Of a stretch of DNA of 64,000 nt, positions 1 to 8,918 are shown one piece after another. The stretch covers positions 149,374 to 213,373 of the forward strand of contig NZ_BCTO01000021.1 in assembly GCF_001571325.1 (NCBI RefSeq). The letters run 5' to 3'. The notes under the pieces are model-generated. The model had not been told where the DNA came from. It worked only from the letters and a program-made list of their open reading frames with translations, and did no database searches. The position numbers were made by a program, and so were the translations under genes. This DNA is from Delftia tsuruhatensis NBRC 16741 (GTDB lineage: Bacteria > Pseudomonadota > Gammaproteobacteria > Burkholderiales > Burkholderiaceae_C). Every line of letters starts with the position of its first letter. Position 1 is the stretch's first letter.

Positions 1-943
1 GACCGTACTCGTAATCGCTGAACACGACAACGCGACCATCAAGGGCGCGACGCTCAACACCGTGACGGCCGCCGCAGCCTGCGGCGGCGACGTGCACGTG
101 CTGGTGGCCGGCCACAACGCCGGCGCTGCCGCACAGCAAGCCAGCCAGATCGCCGGCGTTGCCAAGGTCATCCACGCCGACGGCGCCAGCCTGGCCCACG
201 GCCTCGCCGAGAACGTGGCCGCCCAGGTGCTGGCACTCCATGGCAGTGGTGCCGGCAACTACAGCCACATCCTGTTCCCCGCCACCGCCAGCGGCAAGAA
301 CGTGGCCCCGCGCGTGGCTGCCAAGCTCGACGTCGCCCAGATCAGCGACATCACCAAGGTCATCTCCGCCGATACCTTCGAGCGCCCCATCTACGCCGGC
401 AACGCCATCGCCACCGTGCAGTCTGCTGATGCCGTGAAGGTCATCACCGTGCGCACCACCGGCTTTGACGCCGCCGCCGCCACGGGTGGCAGCGCCGCTG
501 TCGAAACCGCTGCTGCGGCCGCCGACGCTGGCAAGAGCAGCTACGTGGGCAGCGAGATCGCCAAGAGCGACCGCCCCGAACTCACCGCCGCCAAGATCAT
601 CGTGTCTGGTGGCCGTGCGCTGGGCAGCAAGGAAAAGTTCGACGAAGTCATCACCCCCCTGGCCGACAAGCTGGGCGCTGCCATCGGCGCCAGCCGTGCT
701 GCCGTGGATGCGGGCTACGCCCCCAACGACCTGCAAGTGGGCCAGACGGGCAAGATCGTCGCGCCGCAGTTGTACATTGCCGCCGGCATCTCGGGCGCCA
801 TCCAGCACCTGGCCGGCATGAAGGACTCCAAGGTGATCGTGGCGATCAACAAGGACCCCGAGGCCCCGATCTTCAGCGTGGCCGACTACGGGCTGGAGGC
901 GGACCTTTTCGCAGTTGTGCCGGAATTCGTCAAGGCCTTTTAA
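1..943 (+). CDS. etfA: Electron transfer flavoprotein alpha subunit (first 2 bases missing)
   Basis: Alpha subunit of the FAD-containing heterodimer that carries electrons from acyl-CoA and related dehydrogenases to the ETF:quinone oxidoreductase. Base 1 is the G of the start ATG, so the reading frame opens [15 protein letters not shown] and only two bases are lost. The N-terminal nucleotide-binding-like half is followed by the family's C-terminal FAD domain, with [12 protein letters not shown], the [16 protein letters not shown] stretch and the [10 protein letters not shown] motif all visible. Length is about 314 residues, normal for the family. The end reads VVPEFVKAF, where I would expect a PELVKAL-like tail. 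etfB would be expected upstream, outside the window. The gene stops 17 bases before the LysR gene of the conjugation module, so it may be ICE cargo rather than ancestral chromosome. The product call is secure; its origin is not. Confidence 0.95.
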   Translation, partial: TVLVIAEHDNATIKGATLNTVTAAAACGGDVHVLVAGHNAGAAAQQASQIAGVAKVIHADGASLAHGLAENVAAQVLALHGSGAGNYSHILFPATASGKNVAPRVAAKLDVAQISDITKVISADTFERPIYAGNAIATVQSADAVKVITVRTTGFDAAAATGGSAAVETAAAAADAGKSSYVGSEIAKSDRPELTAAKIIVSGGRALGSKEKFDEVITPLADKLGAAIGASRAAVDAGYAPNDLQVGQTGKIVAPQLYIAAGISGAIQHLAGMKDSKVIVAINKDPEAPIFSVADYGLEADLFAVVPEFVKAF

Positions 944-960
944 ATTGGATGAGATACACC

Positions 961-1875
961 ATGGAGCTTCGGCATTTACGTTGCTTTATAGCGGTGGCCG
1001 AAGAACTTCACTTCGGCCGCGCAGCGGAAAAGCTGCACATCGATCAGTCCCCTTTGTCGCGCACCATCAAGGAGATAGAGGAAGAGCTCGGGGCGCAACT
1101 GTTCACGCGAACCACGCGAAGCACCCGCCTGACCTTTGCCGGAATGGCATTCCTGGAGCGGGTGCCGCGAATCTTCGAAGCTCTGAAACAGGCGTGTGAC
1201 GGCGTCAAGTCCGCCGCCAGTGGGTTTCAGCGACAGTTGCGCATCGCTTTGTCCGATGGCATCACGCCCTCGCGAATGCCGACGCTGCTGGCACAGTGCC
1301 GAGCGGAAGATCCAGAGATTGATGTTCGGCTATTTGAGGTGCCGTTGGATCAACAGATCAAGGGTCTGCACGATGACCTGTATGACGTCGGCTTTTCGAT
1401 GGCCGAAGAGGTGGGCGACGGCATTGTGGTCAGGCCTGCATGGGAAGACGAACTGATGGTGGCGGTCCCAGCTCGCCATCCTGTTCTGGCCCACAAGCAC
1501 GTGCCGTTGGAAGAAGTGTTGCGCTATCCGCTGGCGCTATGCGATCCGGCGATATGCGAAGGCCATGCACGCCAAGTTGATCGCGTTTTGCAGCGCTACG
1601 AGCAACAGCCACTGATCGCCCAGCGCGTGGCGTCCTATGAGGTGATGATGACCTTGGTCTCAGCCGGATTGGCGCTCGGTTTGGCGGGCGCCGCGCACAT
1701 TGCATCCGGCCGTGGGCCAGGTGTTGTGGCCCGGCGCTTGGCGGGCAAGCCGCAGATGCTGGCCACGTATCTGCTGCACCGTGACGTGGAGCCCTCCGAA
1801 ATGCTGGCCCGGTTCATCGAACGAGTGGCCTCCATTGATTCGGCGGATGGCTCCAGCGCCGCCGAGGACTCCTGA
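961..1875 (+). CDS. LysR-family transcriptional regulator of the ICE module
   Basis: A 304-residue LysR-type regulator. The winged helix-turn-helix lies at about residues 1-60 ([20 protein letters not shown], then [16 protein letters not shown]), followed by the linker helix and a periplasmic-binding-protein-like effector domain. ATG 961 gives the usual MELRHLR start; an in-frame ATG at 949 would add four residues and neither has a strong ribosome site. LysR genes just upstream of traG are usual in Tn4371-type elements (sometimes called traR), so control of transfer genes is the likely role. Regulation of neighbouring cargo such as etfA is an alternative. The effector is unknown. Base composition is less GC-rich than in etfA. 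Confidence 0.9.
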   Translation: MELRHLRCFIAVAEELHFGRAAEKLHIDQSPLSRTIKEIEEELGAQLFTRTTRSTRLTFAGMAFLERVPRIFEALKQACDGVKSAASGFQRQLRIALSDGITPSRMPTLLAQCRAEDPEIDVRLFEVPLDQQIKGLHDDLYDVGFSMAEEVGDGIVVRPAWEDELMVAVPARHPVLAHKHVPLEEVLRYPLALCDPAICEGHARQVDRVLQRYEQQPLIAQRVASYEVMMTLVSAGLALGLAGAAHIASGRGPGVVARRLAGKPQMLATYLLHRDVEPSEMLARFIERVASIDSADGSSAAEDS

Positions 1876-1900
1876 TCCACCTGCTGAAAGGACCCAAGCC

Positions 1901-2128
1901 ATGACCCGATTCCTGCCGCTGCTGATGGTTGCCGCACTGACGGGCTGTGGACCATCCCAACCGACGGAAACCGTGGACTTCCTCGTTGCCCATCCCGAGC
2001 GCCTCAAAGAAGTCCAGCGCCTGTGCAAGGAAGACCGCGCGAAGGCAGGAGAAGAACTCTGCCGCCGTGCGGCCGAAGCCGCCAACCGGCGTTTCTTCGG
2101 CGATCGGCCGGAACAGCAATCCAAATAG
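1901..2128 (+). CDS. EexN-like entry-exclusion lipoprotein
   Basis: A 75-residue secreted lipoprotein. The signal peptide MTRFLPLLMVAALTGC carries a lipobox (LTGC) with the acylated cysteine at residue 16. The mature part has the short DFLVAHPERLKEVQRLC block and a second conserved cysteine, typical of EexN-type lipoproteins linked to conjugative elements. Such proteins sit in the envelope and reduce redundant DNA uptake from cells carrying the same element. The start is supported by AAAGGA at 1887-1892. It lies between the LysR gene and traG. A second, diverged exclusion-type lipoprotein follows trbJ. The exclusion role is inferred from family and position. Confidence 0.75.
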   Translation: MTRFLPLLMVAALTGCGPSQPTETVDFLVAHPERLKEVQRLCKEDRAKAGEELCRRAAEAANRRFFGDRPEQQSK

Positions 2129-2238
2129 CGCCCCGCGCCGTCGCCTGGCCGCGACAGAGTTCTTGCTGTTACCTCATCACGCCGCAGCGCGCTCGCGCAT
2201 GCGGCATTTTTATTGCCTTCGCCACAGCAAGAAGTCTG

Positions 2239-2338
2239 GCCATTTTGGCCTGAATCCCCGCTATAACGGTCTTTGACCGACCTGCACGCTCGCCTTGATC
2301 CTCGGCACTACGGCATGTCCCTGTGCCGTAGCGGGAGG
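2239..2338 (+). promoter_or_regulatory. Palindrome-rich traG leader with strong ribosome site
   Basis: Three inverted repeats precede traG: GGCC-ATTTT-GGCC at 2239-2251, CGGTC-TTT-GACCG at 2268-2280, and CTACGGCA/TGCCGTAG at 2308-2331. The last ends one base before the Shine-Dalgarno GGGAGG (2333-2338). They could be operators for the transfer operon or an RNA hairpin gating traG translation. A possible -10 (TATAAC, 2263-2268) has no convincing -35. Confidence 0.45.
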
Positions 2339-2345
2339 TTGGCCA

Positions 2346-4343
2346 ATGCAAGGAACGAACGTGCTGTTCGGTCAGATTGCCGTTGTCTTCGGCATCGTGA
2401 TCGCTGGCGTATGGAGCGCCACGCAATGGACAGCAGCGGCGCTGGGCTACCAGCTACGCCTGGGTTCGCCCTGGTTCGATTTCCTCGGCACGCCGGTCTA
2501 TCACCCCTGGCGCCTGTTCGAGTGGTGGTTCTTCTTCGACGCCTACGCGCCGCATGTATTCGACGTGGGCGGTGCCATTGCCGCAGGCAGCGGCCTGATC
2601 GCGGTGGTGGTTGCCATCGGCATGTCGATCTGGCGCTCGCGCCAGTCCAAGCTGGTCACGACCTACGGCACGGCGCGCTGGGCCAACGCGGAGGACATTC
2701 ACAAGGCGGGCCTTGACCAGCCTGCAGGCGTGTTCCTCGGCCTGCATCGGCAGCAGTACCTGCGGCACGAGGGCCCGGAACATGTCCTGACCTTCGCGCC
2801 CACGCGCTCAGGCAAGGGCGTGGGCCTGGTGGTGCCAACGCTTCTTTCTTGGCCAGCGTCTGCCGTCATCCACGACATCAAGGGCGAGAACTGGAGCATC
2901 ACCGCAGGTTGGCGTTCGCGCTTCTCGCATTGCCTGCTGTTCAATCCGACGGACAGCAAGTCGGCGGCCTACAACCCGCTGCTGGAAGTCCGGCGCGGCG
3001 CGCATGAGGTGCGCGACGTGCAGAACATCGCGGACATCCTGGTCGATCCCGATGGCGCGCTGGAGAAGCGCAACCACTGGGAGAAGACTTCGCACGCATT
3101 GCTGGTCGGGGCCATTCTGCATGTGCTCTACGCGGGCGAAGACAAGACGCTGCGCGGTGTCGCCAACTTCCTCAGCGACCCGGCTTGTCCCTTTGAGCTG
3201 ACGCTGCATCGGATGATGACCACATCGCATCTCGGCGATGGCCCGCATCCGGTCGTTTCCTCGGCGGCGCGCGAAGTGCTCAACAAATCGGACAACGAAC
3301 GCTCGGGCGTGTTGTCCACGGCCATGTCGTTCCTCGGCCTCTACCGCGACCCGACGGTGGCCGAAGTCACCTCGCGCTGCGACTGGCGCATTGCCGACCT
3401 GATCGCGGCCGAGCATCCGGGGTCGCTGTACCTGGTGGTGCCGCCTTCGGACATTTCGCGGACGAAGCCGCTGATCCGCCTGATCCTCAACCAGATCGGC
3501 CGGCGCCTCACCGAATCACTCGATGGCAGCGACGGCATCGAGCGTCGTCACAAGCTGCTGCTGATGCTCGATGAGTTTCCGGCACTCGGACGCCTCGACT
3601 TCTTCGAGACGGCGTTGGCCTTCATGGCTGGCTATGGCATCCGCAGCTTCCTCATCGCGCAGTCGCTCAACCAGATCGACAAAGCCTACGGCCAGAACCA
3701 TTCGATCCTGGACAACTGCCATGTGCGCGTGACGTTCGCCACCAACGATGAGCGCACCGCCAAACGGATCTCCGAGACGCTCGGCACTGCGACCGAGCTG
3801 CGCGCGCAGCGCAACTACGCGGGCCACCGGCTCGCGCCGTGGCTCGGGCACTTGATGGTGTCGCGCCAGGAAACCGCGCGCCCGCTGTTGACGCCGGGCG
3901 AAGTCATGCAGCTTCCGCCCGACGAAGCAGTGGTGATGGTGTCCAGCGTGGCGCCGATCAAGGCCAAGAAGCTGCGCTACTACGCGGACAGCAATTTCAA
4001 GCGGCGCGTGTTGCCGCCGCCCGCGCTGGCGAGCGAGCGATACGCCGACGCGCCGCCATCGCGTCCCGACGACTGGAGCGGACTGGCGATTCCCGCCGCA
4101 CCGGCCGCGGCGTCCGCTGATGGCCTGGAGAACTTGGGTTCGACCGACGACGGTGGTCCGCGCCGTCAGCCCGAGCTTTCCGAAACCGTCGCCTACGACC
4201 CCGAGCAGGCCGCACCCGTGGCCGACCTTGGCCTGCTCGATGACGACGACATGCCGCTTCCCCTCCCGCGCCGGTTCGATCCGGCCCTGCAACGCACGGC
4301 CCGGCTGGCTTCCCTCGACCCTGACGACGGAATCGACCTATGA
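2346..4343 (+). CDS. traG: TraG/VirD4-type coupling ATPase
   Basis: Type IV coupling protein (665 residues) that brings the relaxase-DNA complex to the mating channel at the inner membrane. Hydrophobic N-terminal segments are followed by the family block TYGTARWANAEDI, a Walker A motif APTRSGKG at residues 151-158, and a Walker B ending LLLMLDEFPALG with D409/E410. The all-alpha domain and C-terminal tail follow; the last 100 residues are proline- and acid-rich. ATG 2346 is preferred over an upstream in-frame codon because GGGAGG lies 7 bases before it. It overlaps the next gene by ATGA. It probably acts with a relaxase encoded to the left. Confidence 0.95.
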   Translation: MQGTNVLFGQIAVVFGIVIAGVWSATQWTAAALGYQLRLGSPWFDFLGTPVYHPWRLFEWWFFFDAYAPHVFDVGGAIAAGSGLIAVVVAIGMSIWRSRQSKLVTTYGTARWANAEDIHKAGLDQPAGVFLGLHRQQYLRHEGPEHVLTFAPTRSGKGVGLVVPTLLSWPASAVIHDIKGENWSITAGWRSRFSHCLLFNPTDSKSAAYNPLLEVRRGAHEVRDVQNIADILVDPDGALEKRNHWEKTSHALLVGAILHVLYAGEDKTLRGVANFLSDPACPFELTLHRMMTTSHLGDGPHPVVSSAAREVLNKSDNERSGVLSTAMSFLGLYRDPTVAEVTSRCDWRIADLIAAEHPGSLYLVVPPSDISRTKPLIRLILNQIGRRLTESLDGSDGIERRHKLLLMLDEFPALGRLDFFETALAFMAGYGIRSFLIAQSLNQIDKAYGQNHSILDNCHVRVTFATNDERTAKRISETLGTATELRAQRNYAGHRLAPWLGHLMVSRQETARPLLTPGEVMQLPPDEAVVMVSSVAPIKAKKLRYYADSNFKRRVLPPPALASERYADAPPSRPDDWSGLAIPAAPAAASADGLENLGSTDDGGPRRQPELSETVAYDPEQAAPVADLGLLDDDDMPLPLPRRFDPALQRTARLASLDPDDGIDL

Positions 4344-4786
4344 CCCAGCACCGCCTCAATGTGTTCATTCAGCCGGAGCACAGCAAACGGCTCGACGAAC
4401 TGGCCGCCACCAAAGGCGTATCGAAGTCCAGCATCGTCGCGGCGGCACTCGCATCGTGGCTGTCGCCCGATGCCGCCGACCAGCGGGAGGCGGCCATTGC
4501 CAAACGGTTGGATCGGCTGTCGCGCCACGCCGAGCGCATGGAGCGCGACCAGAACATTCAGATCGAGACGCTGGCGCTGTTCATCCGCTACTTCCTCACG
4601 GTCAGCACACCCGTGCCCGAAGCACATCAGGACGCCGCTCGCGCCCAGGGCAAGGCCCGCTTCGAGCAGTTCGTGGAGCAGTTGGGCCGCCACCTGCTGC
4701 GTGGGCGCAGTCTGGTGCGCGACGTGGTGGAGGAACTGCATCCCGACCCTTCGCGCATGGGTGAAGTGCAGGAGCGTACGTCATGA
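4340..4786 (+). CDS. CopG-like ribbon-helix-helix protein
   Basis: A 148-residue protein. The first 45 residues have the pattern of a CopG/ribbon-helix-helix fold: a short beta strand (RLNVFIQPEH) followed by two helices (SKRLDELAA, SKSSIVAAALASWL). The remainder is a charged helical region, probably a coiled coil. Genes like this lie between traG and trbB in Tn4371-type modules and are annotated as CopG-family regulators. It overlaps traG and trbB by 4 bases each, so translation is probably coupled. It may autoregulate the operon or act as a relaxosome accessory factor; nothing in the sequence separates these. Confidence 0.8.
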   Translation: MTQHRLNVFIQPEHSKRLDELAATKGVSKSSIVAAALASWLSPDAADQREAAIAKRLDRLSRHAERMERDQNIQIETLALFIRYFLTVSTPVPEAHQDAARAQGKARFEQFVEQLGRHLLRGRSLVRDVVEELHPDPSRMGEVQERTS

Positions 4787-5799
4787 GTACCACGCCTTCT
4801 TCCTTCACCGCCGTTTCGCTAGATCGCCGCATCCAGATGTTGCGCACAGCGATGGGGCCGCTGATCGCCGCTGCGCTCGAAGACCCGGACGTGGTGGAAA
4901 TCATGCTCAACCCCGACCGGACGCTCTGGGTGGATCGGCTTTCCACGGGCCGCGCGCCGATGGGCGTGGAGCTGTCCGAAGCGGACGGTGAACGCATTAT
5001 TCGGCTCGTGGCGGCCCATGTCGGTGCCGAGGTGCATCGGGGCCAGCCGCTGTTGACGGCGGAGCTGCCCGAGACGGGCGAACGCTTCGAGGGCATCTTG
5101 CCGCCGGCCGCGCCGGGGCCTGCCTTCGCACTGCGCAAGCGCGCCTTTGGCGTGATCCCGCTGTCGCGCTACATCGAGGATGGAATGATGACCGCCGCGC
5201 AGGCGGGCTTGCTGGTGCGTGCAGTGCGCGAGCGCAAGAACATTCTGATCGCAGGTGGCACTAGCACCGGCAAGACCACGCTCGCCAATGCCTTGCTTTC
5301 CGAGATCGCCGCCACCGGCGACCGCGTGCTGGTGCTCGAAGACACGGTGGAGCTGCAATGCGCGGCCCGCGACCACGTGCCGCTGCGCACACGCGCGGGC
5401 GTGGTGTCCATGACCGAGCTGGTGCGCTCGTCCATGCGCCTTCGGCCGGATCGCGTGATCGTCGGCGAAGTGCGCGGCGCCGAGGCGCTGGATCTCATCA
5501 AGGTGTGGGGCACCGGCCATCCGGGCGGCATCGCCACGATCCACGCCGGCTCCGCGCTGGGCGCACTGCTGCGCCTGGAGCAACTGATTCTCGAAGTGGC
5601 GGTGAACCCGCCCCGTGCGCTGATCGCGGAAGCGGTCAACGTGGTCATCCACATCGCCGGGCGCGGACGCAAGCGCCGCATCGAGAGCATCGCTCGCGTC
5701 GTCGGCTTCGATGGCGTTGGGTATCACCTGGCGGACGCGCTGGAGGCTCCATTCCCGGAGTTGCTGCCGCAGTCCGACTTTTCCCCCCCTGTCCCCTGA
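4783..5799 (+). CDS. trbB: TrbB, VirB11-type ATPase
   Basis: Cytoplasmic hexameric secretion ATPase (338 residues) that powers pilus and channel assembly with TrbE. The N-terminal domain is followed by a Walker A motif GGTSTGKT at residues 158-165, the Asp box (VLVLEDTVEL), the Walker B region (DRVIVGEVRGAEA) and the His box (GTGHPGGIATIHAG), all in the order known for VirB11/PulE ATPases. The start codon overlaps the copG-like stop. Length is normal. No catalytic residue is missing. Confidence 0.95.
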   Translation: MSTTPSSFTAVSLDRRIQMLRTAMGPLIAAALEDPDVVEIMLNPDRTLWVDRLSTGRAPMGVELSEADGERIIRLVAAHVGAEVHRGQPLLTAELPETGERFEGILPPAAPGPAFALRKRAFGVIPLSRYIEDGMMTAAQAGLLVRAVRERKNILIAGGTSTGKTTLANALLSEIAATGDRVLVLEDTVELQCAARDHVPLRTRAGVVSMTELVRSSMRLRPDRVIVGEVRGAEALDLIKVWGTGHPGGIATIHAGSALGALLRLEQLILEVAVNPPRALIAEAVNVVIHIAGRGRKRRIESIARVVGFDGVGYHLADALEAPFPELLPQSDFSPPVP

Positions 5800-5817
5800 C
5801 CACTCTGGAGAACTGCC

Positions 5818-6201
5818 ATGACGCAGATGATCGTTCCTGCTTTCCGTTTTTCCGCGTATCCGCTTCCTCGGCCACCGCGGCTGGATAGCCTGGCTCGCCC
5901 GGCCATGCAGGGCTTGATGCTCGCGGCGCTGATGCTGCTGCTTGCGGGCGCGGCTCAGGCCGCCGGTTCGTCGATGCCGTGGGAAGGCCCGCTGCAATCC
6001 ATCCTGGAGTCGATCCAGGGACCTGTGGCCCGGATCATCGCGGTCATCATCATCATTGCCACGGGCCTGGCGCTGGCCTTCGGCGATACCTCGGGCGGCT
6101 TCCGCAAGCTGATCCAGATCGTCTTTGGCCTATCGATCGCGTTCGCGGCTTCGAGCTTCTTCCTGTCGTTCTTCAGCTTCTCCGGTGGGGCCGTCGTATG
6201 A
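5818..6201 (+). CDS. trbC: TrbC, VirB2-like conjugative pilin precursor
   Basis: A 127-residue pilin precursor. A long positively charged leader runs into a hydrophobic segment ending in LLAGAAQA, a likely signal-peptidase site near residue 48. The mature part has two hydrophobic helices (ARIIAVIIIIATGLALAFG and IQIVFGLSIAFAASSFF) joined by a short polar loop, the VirB2/TrbC layout. Subunits are extracted from the inner membrane to build the mating pilus; RP4-type TrbC is cyclised, but that cannot be judged here. The start is supported by GGAG about 8 bases upstream. It overlaps trbD. Confidence 0.9.
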   Translation: MTQMIVPAFRFSAYPLPRPPRLDSLARPAMQGLMLAALMLLLAGAAQAAGSSMPWEGPLQSILESIQGPVARIIAVIIIIATGLALAFGDTSGGFRKLIQIVFGLSIAFAASSFFLSFFSFSGGAVV

Positions 6202-6470
6202 ACGGCCCGCACGATGGGATGCCTGGCTTCGAGGTGCCGCTGCATCGGTCTTTGACCGAGCCGATTCTGATGGGCGGTGCCCCGCGCACCGTGGCCATCA
6301 CCAACGGCACCTTGGCCGCTGCCGTGGGCCTGGGCTTGCAGATGTGGATTCCGGGCGTGGTGCTCTGGATCGTCGGCCATGCGCTGGCGGTCTGGGGCGC
6401 TCGTGTCGATCCGCAGTTCATGCAGGTCTTCGCCCGCCACATCAAGCACCGGCCGCTGCTGGACGTGTGA
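6198..6470 (+). CDS. trbD: TrbD, VirB3-like inner membrane protein
   Basis: A 90-residue VirB3-type protein. A short N-terminal segment (FEVPLHRSLTEPILMGGAPR) is characteristic of TrbD, followed by two closely spaced membrane helices (ITNGTLAAAVGLGLQMWIP and VVLWIVGHALAVWGA). It works with TrbE in pilus assembly at the inner membrane. ATG 6198 overlaps the trbC stop codon, which fixes the start. Nine bases separate it from trbE. Confidence 0.92.
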   Translation: MNGPHDGMPGFEVPLHRSLTEPILMGGAPRTVAITNGTLAAAVGLGLQMWIPGVVLWIVGHALAVWGARVDPQFMQVFARHIKHRPLLDV

Positions 6471-6479
6471 GGTGATGCC

Positions 6480-8918
6480 ATGCTGAACCTTGCCGAATAC
6501 CGCCAGCGGCCCGCGCTGCTGGCCGACTGGCTACCCTGGGCCGGGCTGATCGCGCCCGGAGTCGTGCTGAACAAGGATGGCTCCTTCCAGCGCACTGCGC
6601 GCTTTCGGGGGCCAGACCTCGACAGCGCGACACAGGGCGAACTGATTTCCACGTCGGCGAGGCTGAACAACGCGCTGCGCCGGCTCGGTTCGGGCTGGGC
6701 GCTGTTCATCGAGGCCGAACGGCGAGCTGCTGCCGGCTACCCACACTCGGACTTCCCGGAGCCCTTGTCCTGGCTGGTCGATGAAGAACGCCGCGCCGCA
6801 TTTGAGGACTCGGGCAACCACTTCGAGAGCGGCTACCACCTGACATTGGTGTACCTGCCGCCGGAGGAAGCCCGCGCTCGTGCGGCCGGAATGCTGTACG
6901 AGAACCGTCCGACCGAGGGAGTGGACTGGCGTGAGCGCCTGACCGCCTTCGTCGCGGAGACGGATCGGATTTTCGACCTGCTCGATGGCGTGATGCCGGA
7001 GATTGCGTGGCTCGATGACAGCCAGACGCTGACCTACCTGCACTCGACCATTTCCCCACGGCGATACCGCGTGGGCGTGCCGGAAGTGCCATTCCACCTC
7101 GACGCGCTGCTGGCCGACGCGCCGCTGATCGGTGGTCTGGCGCCGATGCTGGGCGACCAGCACCTGCGCGTGGCGACGGTGCGGGGCTTCCCCACCTCGA
7201 CCTGGCCGGGGATTCTGGACGACCTCAACCGCCTCAGCTTTGGCTATCGCTGGTCAACCCGGTTCCTTTGCATGGACAAAGCCGATGCGGAAAGAGAGCT
7301 TTCTCGCCTGCGCCGCCAATGGTTCGCCAAGCGCAAGAACGTCATCGCGCTATTGCGCGAAACCATCTTCCAGCAGGAATCCCCGCTGGTCGATACCGAC
7401 GCTAGCAACAAATCGGCCGATGCCGATGCTGCCTTGCAGGAGCTGGGCAGCGACCAGGTGGCCTTTGGCTACCTGACGGCAACCGTCATCGTCATGGACG
7501 CGGATGCCGCCGTGGCCGACGAGAAGCTGCGCATGGTGGAGCGTGTCATCCAGGGGCGCGGCTTCGTCACCATTCCCGAAACGCTTAATGCGGTGGATGC
7601 GTGGTTGTCATCGATTCCGGGTCATGCCTACGCCAATGTCCGCCAGCCCATCGTCTCGACGCTGAACCTGGCGCATCTGGTGCCGGTGTCCGCCGTATGG
7701 GCCGGGCCAGAGAAGAACGCGCATCTCGACGGCCCGCCGCTGATCGTGACCCGCACCGAGGGCGCGACGCCGTTCCGGCTGGTCACGCACATCGGCGATG
7801 TGGGCCACACGCTGGTGGCCGGCCCCACGGGCATGGGCAAATCGGTGCTGCTCGCCACCTTGGCGATGCAGTTCCGTCGTTATCGCGGATCGCGCGTCTT
7901 CGCCTTCGACATGGGGCGCTCGATGCGCGCCACCATCCTGGGCCTGGGCGGTGAGCACTACGACCTCGGGATGGATGGCGAGATCGCCTTCCAGCCCTTG
8001 GCCCGTATCGACCGCGAGGGCTACCGCACTTGGGCGGCCGAATGGATCGAAGGCCGGCTACGGCATGAAGGCGTCGCGGTTGGCCCTGACGAGAAGGCAG
8101 CGATCTGGTCGGCGCTCGGCAGTCTCGCCGGTGCGCCCGTGGAGCAGCGCACGATGACAGGGCTTTCCGTCCTGCTGCAATCGAACGCACTGCGGCAGGC
8201 CCTCGCGCCCTATGTGCTCGGCGGCGCGCACGGCAAGCTGCTGGATGCCGACCATGACCGGCTGGGCATGGCCGACGTGCAGTGCTTCGAGATGGAGGAG
8301 CTGATGCACAGCAAGGCCGCCGTCATGGCGGTGCTGCATTACCTCTTTGCGCGCTTCGACGAACGCTTTGACGGCGCCCCCACGCTGCTGATCCTCGACG
8401 AGGCGTGGCTGTTCCTTGACGATCCGGTGTTTGCGGCGCGCATCCGCCAGTGGCTCAAGACGCTGCGCAAGAAGAACGTCAGCGTCATCTTCGCCACGCA
8501 GAGCCTCGCCGACATCAAGGATTCGAGCATCGCGCCGGCCATCATCGAGAGCTGCGCAAGCCGCATCTTCCTGCCGAACCCGCAGGCGACCGAGCCGCAG
8601 ATTCGCACGATCTACGAAGGCTTCGGCCTCAACAGCCGCCAGATCGAGATTGTCGCCACCGCGCAGCCCAAGCGCGACTACTACTACCAATCGCGTCTCG
8701 GCAATCGCCTGTTTGACCTCGACCTGGGCGCCGCGACGCTGGCCTTCGCGGGTGCTTCCACGCCGCAAGACCAGCGCGACATCGACGCGGTGCTTGCCGC
8801 TGCGCATTCCGATTCCTCTCCCTTCGCAGCCGCGTGGCTGCGCCACCGTGGCCTGCATTGGGCCGCCGACCTGCTGTCCTCGTTCCTGTCCACCCACCCC
8901 CAGGAGAACCCATCATGA
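6480..8918 (+). CDS. trbE: TrbE, VirB4-type ATPase
   Basis: The largest ATPase of the mating-pair apparatus (812 residues), which works with TrbB and TrbD to extract pilin and drive assembly. The N-terminal CagE/TrbE/VirB domain covers roughly residues 1-400. The nucleotide-binding domain has Walker A GPTGMGKS at residues 448-455 and Walker B LLILDEAWLFLDD with D640/E641. FATQSLADIKDS is the sensor-like region. Length and motif spacing are normal. The stop overlaps trbJ. Confidence 0.95.
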   Translation: MLNLAEYRQRPALLADWLPWAGLIAPGVVLNKDGSFQRTARFRGPDLDSATQGELISTSARLNNALRRLGSGWALFIEAERRAAAGYPHSDFPEPLSWLVDEERRAAFEDSGNHFESGYHLTLVYLPPEEARARAAGMLYENRPTEGVDWRERLTAFVAETDRIFDLLDGVMPEIAWLDDSQTLTYLHSTISPRRYRVGVPEVPFHLDALLADAPLIGGLAPMLGDQHLRVATVRGFPTSTWPGILDDLNRLSFGYRWSTRFLCMDKADAERELSRLRRQWFAKRKNVIALLRETIFQQESPLVDTDASNKSADADAALQELGSDQVAFGYLTATVIVMDADAAVADEKLRMVERVIQGRGFVTIPETLNAVDAWLSSIPGHAYANVRQPIVSTLNLAHLVPVSAVWAGPEKNAHLDGPPLIVTRTEGATPFRLVTHIGDVGHTLVAGPTGMGKSVLLATLAMQFRRYRGSRVFAFDMGRSMRATILGLGGEHYDLGMDGEIAFQPLARIDREGYRTWAAEWIEGRLRHEGVAVGPDEKAAIWSALGSLAGAPVEQRTMTGLSVLLQSNALRQALAPYVLGGAHGKLLDADHDRLGMADVQCFEMEELMHSKAAVMAVLHYLFARFDERFDGAPTLLILDEAWLFLDDPVFAARIRQWLKTLRKKNVSVIFATQSLADIKDSSIAPAIIESCASRIFLPNPQATEPQIRTIYEGFGLNSRQIEIVATAQPKRDYYYQSRLGNRLFDLDLGAATLAFAGASTPQDQRDIDAVLAAAHSDSSPFAAAWLRHRGLHWAADLLSSFLSTHPQENPS

